A stretch of DNA of 22,530 nt. It comes from JBMNQS01 sp050944255. Its GTDB lineage: Bacteria > Bacillota > Clostridia > Christensenellales > Maliibacteriaceae. Position numbers and translations under genes: made by a program. Shown here in pieces: positions 1 to 6,187 of the stretch. Position 1 is the first letter of the stretch. The number at the start of each line of letters is the position of its first letter. The notes under the pieces are model-generated. The model had not been told where the DNA came from. It saw nothing but the letters and a program-made list of their open reading frames with translations, and did no database searches. The stretch covers positions 1 through 22,530 of the forward strand of contig JBMNQS010000034.1 in assembly GCA_050944255.1 (NCBI GenBank), given 5' to 3'.

Positions 1-569
1 AAACTTTCGATGGACTTATCGGTGTTGTGCTGCGCCTGCACGATGCCTGCGCCGCAAAAGTCGTGGATGCTCTGGCGCGTCTGGTTGCCATCTTTATCCG
101 TCACCACCAGTTCGGCCCTGCCGCCTTGGGGAACGAGGCTTTCCACGCCGGCGTATACGTCGCCGTAGGCGTGCCTGGCAATGGTGATGGGCTTTTTCCA
201 GCGGGGCACCAGCGGCCGGATGCCGCGGACCAGTATGGGCGCGCGGAACACGGTGCCGTCGAGTATGCCGCGGATGGTGCCGTTGGAGCTCTTATACATG
301 CGCTTGAGGTTATATTCTTCCACGCGCTGGGCATTGGGCGTGATGTTGGCGCATTTGACGCCCACGCCAAGGCGGCGGATGGCCTCCGCGGCCTGGACAG
401 TCACCTGATCGTCGGTCTGATCGCGGTAGACCAGTCCCAAGTCGTAATATTCACAGTTCAGATCGATATGCGGCGAGAGCAGTCGCTCCTTGATCATTGC
501 CCACACGATACGGGTCATTTCATCTCCGTCCATCTCTACCAGCGGAGTTTTCATTTGAATTTTCGCCAT
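1..569 (-). CDS. icd: NADP-dependent isocitrate dehydrogenase, N-terminal part (runs off the left edge)
   Basis: The visible 189 residues match the start of the eukaryote-like (type II) NADP-isocitrate dehydrogenase family. This enzyme oxidatively decarboxylates isocitrate to 2-oxoglutarate with NADP in the cytosol. The protein opens MAKIQMKTPLVEMDGDEMTR, the family's usual N-terminus, followed by a segment with LRRLGVGVKCANITPNAxR-like character and SNGTIRGILDGTVFR, which carries the substrate-binding Ser/Asn/Arg residues. The start ATG at 569 is preceded by AGGAGG at a good distance (about 575-580). The C-terminal half, with the metal-binding aspartates and NADP-specific loop, lies outside the window. 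A separate promoter candidate sits just upstream (near 600-605), so the gene is probably not part of the GNAT/HAD/OYE operon. The family call is firm; completeness cannot be judged. Confidence 0.93.
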   Translation of the reverse strand, partial: MAKIQMKTPLVEMDGDEMTRIVWAMIKERLLSPHIDLNCEYYDLGLVYRDQTDDQVTVQAAEAIRRLGVGVKCANITPNAQRVEEYNLKRMYKSSNGTIRGILDGTVFRAPILVRGIRPLVPRWKKPITIARHAYGDVYAGVESLVPQGGRAELVVTDKDGNQTRQSIHDFCGAGIVQAQHNTDKSIES

Positions 570-599
570 GGGAACCTCCTTTAGTGACATTCAGCCATT

Positions 600-608
600 A
601 GTTTACCA
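600..608 (-). promoter_or_regulatory. Candidate extended -10 promoter for icd
   Basis: On the minus strand TGGTAAACT (an extended -10, TGn plus TAAACT) lies about 30 bases before the icd start codon. The matching -35 (TCGCAA, 17 bases further up) is poor. It is the best candidate in the short gap between the acetyltransferase gene and icd, but no more than a candidate. Confidence 0.35.
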
Positions 609-649
609 TCAGCCGTAGCAAATTGCGAGTAAAAATTTTCTGCCCTTTC

Positions 650-1138
650 CTACTTCGACCACCGCATGAAGCCCACCACAAAGGGCAGATGATCAAAGCT
701 CCTGGTGCCGGTATGGATGAACCCATGGCGCAGATACCAGTTTTTCAGCCATGTATTTTCTTCGATAATCCCCACGGTCAGCACGCTGCCGCCCAGCGCG
801 ATGACCTGCTCCTTGGCAAAGTCCAAAAGGATTTTCCCATAGCCCCGGCGTCTCACCTGCGGCAGCACAGTCAGCTTCTCCAGCTCCCAGGTACGTTCAT
901 CCTGCTTTTCAAGCTGCATAAAGCCGATCATCCGCCCGCCCCGGGACAGGCCGTACATGAGATCGCCTCTCAGTCGGTGGGCCTGAAGATGTTCCAGGCG
1001 TATGAACGCGCCGTTTGTGGGGCAGTTCTCCTCGGTGAGGCCGAAGGCCTCCGCCACCGTGGCAAAACCGGCGCGGATCACCTCCGCGCAGCCTGCAAGG
1101 TCCCCCCGGTCAACTTCAAATATGTCATAGTGCATCAT
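650..1138 (-). CDS. GNAT family N-acetyltransferase
   Basis: A 162-residue single-domain GNAT protein that would transfer the acetyl group of acetyl-CoA to an amine; its substrate cannot be read from the sequence. The central part LEKLTVLPQVRRRGYGK (about residues 87-103) is motif A of the fold, with the Q/R-x-x-G-x-G pyrophosphate-binding loop. The later NTWLKNWYLRHGF is the usual motif B, where the Tyr commonly acts as general acid. The C-terminus ends in FVVGFMRWSK. Two adjacent ATG codons (1138 and 1135) could start it, and the ribosome binding site is weak (GGGGA). It begins 18 bases after the stop of the HAD phosphatase gene and is probably the third gene of that operon. Length is normal for the family. 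Confidence 0.9.
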   Translation of the reverse strand: MMHYDIFEVDRGDLAGCAEVIRAGFATVAEAFGLTEENCPTNGAFIRLEHLQAHRLRGDLMYGLSRGGRMIGFMQLEKQDERTWELEKLTVLPQVRRRGYGKILLDFAKEQVIALGGSVLTVGIIEENTWLKNWYLRHGFIHTGTRSFDHLPFVVGFMRWSK

Positions 1139-1156
1139 GGCTTTTCATTCCCCACA

Positions 1157-1981
1157 TCAATCCGCTCCATAGTTTTTCTCCAGCCACAGGGCCACCGCGT
1201 CGTCGTTGTTGCCGCCGATGACGGCCGTCGCCGCTTTTTTGAGCACCGTGGCCGCGTTTTTCACGGCGTAGCAGGCATCGGCCGCCTCGAACATGGGTAA
1301 ATCGTTGTGCCCGTCGCCAAAGGCGATCACCCTCCGGCACCCCAGACGCTCCTTCAGGTGCGTCACCGCCGCCGCCTTGGAGGCCGCCCTGGGCATAATC
1401 TCGCACCAGTACTGCCGGGTATACAGCTCCCTCTGCAAAAAACAGGCGTAGTGCTCGGAATCGGCCAGCGCCAGGTACACCGGCATCAATTCGTCCCTTT
1501 CCCCCATCAGCGTCAGGTAGAACACGTCCCCATAGTAAAGGTCGGACAGCGCCGCCACCGGATGCATGCGCGGATCGTCCCTGCGCCCGTCAGCGTACTG
1601 TTTCTGCGCGTCGGACTGCCTGGATAAGAGCCAGGACATCTTCTCCTGCCCGTCCCTGTAGGCGTAGACCAGCGGATACAGGTCATGGGAGGAAAGAAGC
1701 GCCTGCAGGTACGCTTTCTGTCCATGGTTAAAGCCAAAGCTCCGCAGCACTTCCCCGGTTTTGGCATCGATGGTGAAGGCGCCGTTGTAGACCACCACCG
1801 GCAGGCGGATATCCAGCTTTGCGGTGACTTTTTCCGCCGAAGCCAGGCTGCGCGCGGTGGCATAGGTAAAGAGCATCCCCCGGGATACCAGGCGGTTGAT
1901 GATGCGGACGCTTCTTTTGGAGACCTGGATTCTATCATTTAAGAGCGTGCCGTCCAGATCCGTCACGTACAGCGTTTTCAT
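1157..1981 (-). CDS. Cof-type HAD superfamily hydrolase (sugar/flavin phosphate phosphatase type)
   Basis: A 274-residue HAD-IIB (Cof/YbjI-like) phosphatase. Motif I is DLDGT at residues 8-12, with the nucleophile D8 and acid/base D10. The motif II region lies near TYATARS (39-45), K202 is in SKAAAVTHLKERLG, and motif III is FGDGHNDLPMF (221-231), with the Mg-binding aspartates. The large insert between residues 80 and 195 is the type IIB cap that sets substrate choice. Family members act on small phosphorylated metabolites such as sugar phosphates, FMN or pyridoxal phosphate; which one applies here is unknown. The start codon overlaps the stop of the upstream flavin oxidoreductase gene (TAATG), which implies translational coupling. 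The flavoenzyme neighbour makes a flavin-phosphate substrate conceivable, but that is only context. Confidence 0.92.
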   Translation of the reverse strand: MKTLYVTDLDGTLLNDRIQVSKRSVRIINRLVSRGMLFTYATARSLASAEKVTAKLDIRLPVVVYNGAFTIDAKTGEVLRSFGFNHGQKAYLQALLSSHDLYPLVYAYRDGQEKMSWLLSRQSDAQKQYADGRRDDPRMHPVAALSDLYYGDVFYLTLMGERDELMPVYLALADSEHYACFLQRELYTRQYWCEIMPRAASKAAAVTHLKERLGCRRVIAFGDGHNDLPMFEAADACYAVKNAATVLKKAATAVIGGNNDDAVALWLEKNYGAD

Positions 1982-2991
1982 TATCTCAGTCTCTCCAGGC
2001 TTCTGTGCACGGGGCAGTCGGGGCCATGCTCAAACCAGGCGCACTCGTCGCACTGAAGGCACGGCTCATAGAAGCTGTCCCGCAGGGATTTCAGATAGAA
2101 GTCCGCATCCGCCAGGAACGGCTTGCCGTAGGCCGCAAAGTCGCACAGGTCATTTTCGATCAGGGCTTCTCCCCGGGCAAAATTGCGGATATCATTGACC
2201 GCGATCACCGGTACGCCCACATGCTCATGGATGACGCTTGCCGTACAGACATATTCGTTGTAATCAAAATCACCGGGGATTTCCAGTTCCCTGTCCCGGG
2301 GGATGCCGCCTGAAACGTGCAGCATCTGCACGCCCATATCCTCCAGCGCCCGGGCCGTGCGGATGTCCGTATCCATATCCTCGGTCCAGCCCATGCGATA
2401 GCAGACAATGAAATCCGCCCCGGCAAACCGCCGGATGCCCCGGATAATCCTTTCGGCCATATGCAGGCGTCCGGACAGGCCGCCGCCGTAGGCGTCTGTC
2501 CTTTTATTGGCCGTCTGGGAGGCCAGCATATTCAAAAAGTAGGTATGGGCGCCGTGCAGTTCAACGCCGTCGCAGCCCGCGTCGCGGCACAGGGCGGCCG
2601 CATGAATAAACTGCCCGGCGATGCGCTCCAGCTCCCGCGCCTCCAGGTGGTTTACGCTGTCGCCGCCGTAGAAGCCGTCGCTGGGATAGGCCAGCTGCAC
2701 GAAAAACCGCGTATCGTTTTCATGGCACGCGTCGGCGATGGTGCGAAGCGGGCCGGTTTGCTCCCGCGAATAGACGCCCAGGCCATGGTTCAGCTCTTCT
2801 TCGCAGGGCGACAGCGCCTGGGAAATCATCAGCCCCACGCCGTTTGCCCGCCGCAGGTAATGCAAAATATGCTCCTGCCCGAGGGAGCCGTCCGCTTCCC
2901 CCTGGTAGCCGAAGGGCACCATGGGCGCCATGACGACGCGGTTTGAAAACTCCACACTATAGACTTTCATCGGATCTTGCAGCGCACTCAT
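1981..2991 (-). CDS. NADH:flavin oxidoreductase, Old Yellow Enzyme family, with C-terminal Cys cluster
   Basis: A 336-residue FMN-dependent TIM-barrel ene-reductase related to Old Yellow Enzyme and to the N-terminal half of 2,4-dienoyl-CoA reductase. Visible landmarks are the N-terminal FSNRVVMAPM, the active-site HGAHTYFLNMLAS (146-158, catalytic His pair and Tyr), the NKRTDAYGGGLSGR phosphate-loop signature (162-175) and VSGGI (226-230). The start was set at the ATG at 2991 because GGGGGAGG lies 6 bases before it; an in-frame ATG at 3063 has no such site. After the barrel come four cysteines, C311, C314, C317 and C326, in a CxxCxxC-x8-C pattern. These resemble the Fe-S-binding cysteines of dienoyl-CoA reductases, although the flavin/NADPH domain that follows in those enzymes is missing. 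First gene of an operon with the HAD and GNAT genes. Physiological substrate unknown. Confidence 0.92.
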   Translation of the reverse strand: MSALQDPMKVYSVEFSNRVVMAPMVPFGYQGEADGSLGQEHILHYLRRANGVGLMISQALSPCEEELNHGLGVYSREQTGPLRTIADACHENDTRFFVQLAYPSDGFYGGDSVNHLEARELERIAGQFIHAAALCRDAGCDGVELHGAHTYFLNMLASQTANKRTDAYGGGLSGRLHMAERIIRGIRRFAGADFIVCYRMGWTEDMDTDIRTARALEDMGVQMLHVSGGIPRDRELEIPGDFDYNEYVCTASVIHEHVGVPVIAVNDIRNFARGEALIENDLCDFAAYGKPFLADADFYLKSLRDSFYEPCLQCDECAWFEHGPDCPVHRSLERLR

Positions 2992-3114
2992 CGGTATCCT
3001 CCCCCGTATTTCCGGCGTTTCCGCGAATCGTTGAAGCCGGTCCCGTTTTTTATATTTTATCATAACTTAAAAGCGGCCACACCATAAAAGTATGGATAAA
3101 CCTCAATGCATAAA

Positions 3115-3138
3115 AAGCGGCGCGTATACGCGCCGCTT
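3115..3138 (-). terminator. Rho-independent terminator after the sensor kinase gene
   Basis: A perfect 10-base-pair stem (AAGCGGCGCG paired with CGCGCCGCTT) closes a TATA loop. On the minus strand it is followed by TTTTTATG, so it ends the response-regulator/kinase transcript just after the kinase stop codon. Confidence 0.88.
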
Positions 3139-3145
3139 CTTTATT

Positions 3146-4543
3146 TCATTTGGGCAGCGTCACCGTGAAGCGGGTGCCCCTTCCTTCCCGGCTTTCCGCT
3201 TTCACCGTTCCGCCGTGGGCCTGGACGATGGACTTTACGATGGCAAGTCCGATGCCCGCCCCGCCGGTCTTTCGGTTGCGGGATTTATCCGCCCGGTAGA
3301 ACTGTTCGAAGATAAGGGGAATCTCCCCCTTGGGGATGCCCACGCCGTCATCCTCCACCGTCAGGATGCCGCTTTGCTGCGCGTCCTCTGTGGCAATCCG
3401 TATATTCCCGCCCGGGCGCGTGTATTTCACGGCGTTGGAGATTAGGTTGAGAAGCACCTGGCTGATCCTGTCCCTGTCGGCATAAACCACGGCAGGTTCG
3501 CCCTCGATTACCAGCTTCAGGTCCTTTCTTTCCATTTCCAGCTCAAAATGGCCGCTCACCGAATGGGCGAGCTCCATTAAATCCACCTGGGATTTGCTGA
3601 GCTTCAGGTTATCGCTCTCCACCTTGGCCAGGCGTTCCAGATCGGCCACCAGGCTGGTCAGCCTGCGGATTTCCTCCTGGCAGCTTTTAAGCCTTTCGGC
3701 GGTGGGCTCCCATACGCCCTCGATCATGGCCTCCAGGTGGGAGCCGACGGCGGCAAGGGGCGTGCGCAGCTCGTGGGCCACGTCGGCGGTGAGCTGTTTG
3801 CGCAGGTTTTCCTGTTTGCTCAGCACGTCGGCCAGATGATTGATGGCCAGCACCAGATCGTCCAGCTCCCTGGTTTTCGTGTTGCTCTCAAAGCGTATGT
3901 CGTAATTGCCCCGGGATATCTGTTTGGCGATCTGGGCCGTTTTGGTGATGGGCCGGGCGATGCGTCTGGCCAGTAGCCAGCCCGTCACGAAGGAGAACGC
4001 CAGAGAAGCCGCGCCGATAACCAGCAGGATCGTATTGAGCGCGCTCAGAAACTGGAAATCATACTCACTCAGGAAGTACGGCCCGAAGTAGCTGACGGCC
4101 ATAGAGCCGATCTCCCGACCGTTGTGCGACAGGGGATACTCCTGCAGTTCAAAGCCGCCCGGGCTGCCGGGGCGCAGCTTTGCCATCCGCTCGGTGATGT
4201 CGTCCATAATCTGCAGGCACAGCGTCATATCATGGTTATGGGCGTCCCAGACGGCGGCGCCGTCCTTATCATACACGATGATAATGTACCCGTCGTACAG
4301 GGCGAACATGCCGATGGCGTGGACCACCTCCTGGTCCCACGCCTGCGTCTCCTCGTCGTATTGGTGGCTGAGGTTATCCGCGATATCCGCCACCCGCACC
4401 TGGTTCTGCCGCGTTATATAGTTCTCAAACTGCCGGTTGATCAGCACATTGGACAGGACGCTGATCAGCACCACGGTAACGAATACCACCGTCACGATGG
4501 TCAGCGGAAGCTGTGCTTTCAGGCTTCTTCGCATGTCATTCAC
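3146..4543 (-). CDS. Two-component sensor histidine kinase (HAMP, HisKA, HATPase)
   Basis: A 465-residue membrane histidine kinase of the VanS/BaeS type. Transmembrane helices at about 12-34 and 167-191 enclose an extracytoplasmic sensor of about 130 residues. A HAMP linker follows (about 188-242, with the conserved ARPITK). The H-box is VAHELRTPL, with phospho-acceptor H257. The ATPase domain has the N-box SQVLLNLISNAVKY (361-374), the G1 box VEDDGVGIP (396-404) and the G2 box GGAGIGLAI (427-435). It would autophosphorylate in response to an envelope signal and pass the phosphate to the adjacent regulator. Its start overlaps the regulator's stop by 8 bases, so the two are co-translated. The sensor region shows no family I recognise, so the signal is unknown. 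Confidence 0.96.
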   Translation of the reverse strand: MNDMRRSLKAQLPLTIVTVVFVTVVLISVLSNVLINRQFENYITRQNQVRVADIADNLSHQYDEETQAWDQEVVHAIGMFALYDGYIIIVYDKDGAAVWDAHNHDMTLCLQIMDDITERMAKLRPGSPGGFELQEYPLSHNGREIGSMAVSYFGPYFLSEYDFQFLSALNTILLVIGAASLAFSFVTGWLLARRIARPITKTAQIAKQISRGNYDIRFESNTKTRELDDLVLAINHLADVLSKQENLRKQLTADVAHELRTPLAAVGSHLEAMIEGVWEPTAERLKSCQEEIRRLTSLVADLERLAKVESDNLKLSKSQVDLMELAHSVSGHFELEMERKDLKLVIEGEPAVVYADRDRISQVLLNLISNAVKYTRPGGNIRIATEDAQQSGILTVEDDGVGIPKGEIPLIFEQFYRADKSRNRKTGGAGIGLAIVKSIVQAHGGTVKAESREGRGTRFTVTLPK

Positions 4544-5231
4544 CCCCGAACCTGTAGCCCACGCCGTGGATCGTCAGCACGTAGACAGGCGATTTGGGAT
4601 CGTCCTCGATCTTCTGGCGCAGGTTTTTGATGTGGCTGTCCACGGCCCGGTCGTACCCCTCGAACTCTCCGCCCAGCGCGATTTCGATCAGCTCGCTTCG
4701 GGTAAAGACCTTTCCGGGGTATTTGATCAGCGCCGAGAGTATTTTCAGTTCGCTGGGGGTCAGGTTCACCGCCTTTTGTTTTTTGCGGATGATCCCCTTT
4801 TCAAAATCCACCGACAGATCGCCGCCGCCAAAAGAATTTTTCACCGTCAGAGGCAGCAGGTCGCCAGCGGCCCTCCGCAGCACGGCCTCTATCCGCGCGT
4901 GCAGCTCCTTGAGGCTGAAGGGTTTGGTCATGTAGTCGTCGGCGCCGATTTCAAGGCCCTGCAGCAGATCGCTCTCCTGGATTTTGGCCGTCAGCATGAT
5001 GATGGGCACCCGCGATTTTTTGCGTATGGCGCGGCAGACCTCCTCCCCGGAGATATCCGGCAGCATCAGGTCCAGCACCACCAGCGCAATATTTTGCGCA
5101 TCGAAAATCTCCAGCGCACGCCGCCCGTCCTCGGCGGCAAACACGCGGTAGTCGCGGCTTTCTAAAAAGGAAGAGACCACCTGGGTGATCTTCGGCTCGT
5201 CGTCCACCACCAGAATATTCCCTCTGCCCAT
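4536..5231 (-). CDS. Two-component response regulator, OmpR/PhoB family
   Basis: A 231-residue DNA-binding response regulator. The receiver domain (about 4-118) shows ILVVDDEP with acidic residues D10 and D11, phospho-acceptor D54 in VVLDLMLPD, T81 in MLTA and K103 in TKPFS. The winged-helix effector domain covers about 130-229, with LTPSELKIL and the recognition-helix region DRAVDSHIKNLRQKIE, ending YVLTIHGVGYRFG. The ATG at 5231 was chosen because AGGAGG lies 7 bases before it; an ATG six codons upstream has no such site. It is co-transcribed with the kinase. No target operator was identified, although the lipoprotein and copA operon upstream is a natural place to look. Confidence 0.96.
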   Translation of the reverse strand: MGRGNILVVDDEPKITQVVSSFLESRDYRVFAAEDGRRALEIFDAQNIALVVLDLMLPDISGEEVCRAIRKKSRVPIIMLTAKIQESDLLQGLEIGADDYMTKPFSLKELHARIEAVLRRAAGDLLPLTVKNSFGGGDLSVDFEKGIIRKKQKAVNLTPSELKILSALIKYPGKVFTRSELIEIALGGEFEGYDRAVDSHIKNLRQKIEDDPKSPVYVLTIHGVGYRFGGE

Positions 5232-5480
5232 GGATCGTCCTCCTTTCATGTCATACCGGCAAATGGGCGCCGCAAAGTCCTGCGGCCCCCCATCTGCGTG
5301 ATGCGCCGCCTCCGCACAGCCGTGCGGCGCCTTCTTCGCCTTCGGTTTTTCTTTAGCTATAACTCTCCTGAATCCCCAGCGCGCCTTTTCGCGCCCGGCT
5401 TTCCTTTGCCTGGCGCGGCGCTGCGGCGCAGGCCCAAGGCCCCGCCGCGCGCATACTGCCTATTGCGTTATCGATCTCAA
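5232..5480. other. Gene-free GC-rich stretch between the lipoprotein and response-regulator genes
   Basis: About 250 bases without a convincing gene. It contains several small GC-rich hairpins, for example CCGCAC paired with GTGCGG around a GGCT loop near 5310-5330 on the minus strand. I could not identify a clear promoter for the response regulator or a U-tract terminator for the lipoprotein gene. All reading frames here give low-complexity Arg- or Pro-rich translations. Confidence 0.5.
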
Positions 5481-6170
5481 TTACTGGATTTCAAAGGGCT
5501 TGAGCAGCTTCTCCACTTCTATGTCATTGCCCTTTTCATCCATGACGGGCACCGCCGCAAAGACCCATCCCCCGACATTTTCCGGGTCCACGCCCGCATC
5601 GATGAACGGCTGCGGATTTAAGACAAACACGATGTCCTTATCGTTGGTGCTCATATCCTTGGCCCACTCGAACATGTTGCCGCCCTCAAGGTCCACACCG
5701 TAGTGGTCCAGCGCCTCATGGTAGCCGATGCTGTCGCGGCTGAACTTGACGATCTGCTCGAAGGAGGAGAGGGGCGTGATTTCGCCGTCATAGTCCGGCG
5801 CCTCGTCGGTGAGGTCCGTGCCTATCAGGATTATATCGCCCGCGGCCACGTATTCATCGGGCAGCAGGTCCACATCCAGCCCGGCGTCGATGAACGGCTG
5901 GGCGTCCACCTCGAGCATCACGTCGTAGCGCTGACTCCCGCTGAAGTCCGCGCTCCAGATAAATCTGGCGCTACCATCGGGCGCAGTGAGGGCCCAGCCG
6001 CCGTTTGCCTCGTCGGATGCAATGCTGCCGGCCAGCGCGCCGGCGACCTCCTCAAAGGACGAGAGCGCGACGCTTCCCACCACGTCCAGCTGCCGGCAGG
6101 CCGCAAAGACAACGAGCAGCGCCGCGCACAGTATGAACAACATGACTTTCTTTGTATACTTCTTCATCAT
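5481..6170 (-). CDS. Lipoprotein with two tandem copies of an unrecognised domain, co-transcribed with copA
   Basis: A 229-residue predicted lipoprotein: a Lys-rich N-terminus, a hydrophobic stretch and the lipobox VFAAC with C25 as the lipidation site. The mature protein is acidic and consists of two related halves (about 37-123 and 135-217). Each opens with LSSFEE or LSSFEQ, and each contains QPFIDAG (91-97 and 187-193) followed by an acidic D-D/E turn; the halves then end in hydrophobic strands. I do not recognise the family. The start lies 17 bases after the copA stop with a GGAAAGG ribosome binding site, so the gene is almost certainly in the copA transcript. That context suggests a surface metal-binding or envelope-protection role, perhaps a copper acceptor, but the protein has no Cys other than C25 and no obvious His/Met cluster. 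It is not a truncation: a full signal peptide and stop are present. Confidence 0.85.
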   Translation of the reverse strand: MMKKYTKKVMLFILCAALLVVFAACRQLDVVGSVALSSFEEVAGALAGSIASDEANGGWALTAPDGSARFIWSADFSGSQRYDVMLEVDAQPFIDAGLDVDLLPDEYVAAGDIILIGTDLTDEAPDYDGEITPLSSFEQIVKFSRDSIGYHEALDHYGVDLEGGNMFEWAKDMSTNDKDIVFVLNPQPFIDAGVDPENVGGWVFAAVPVMDEKGNDIEVEKLLKPFEIQ

Positions 6171-6187
6171 GGTTTACCTTTCCTTTC

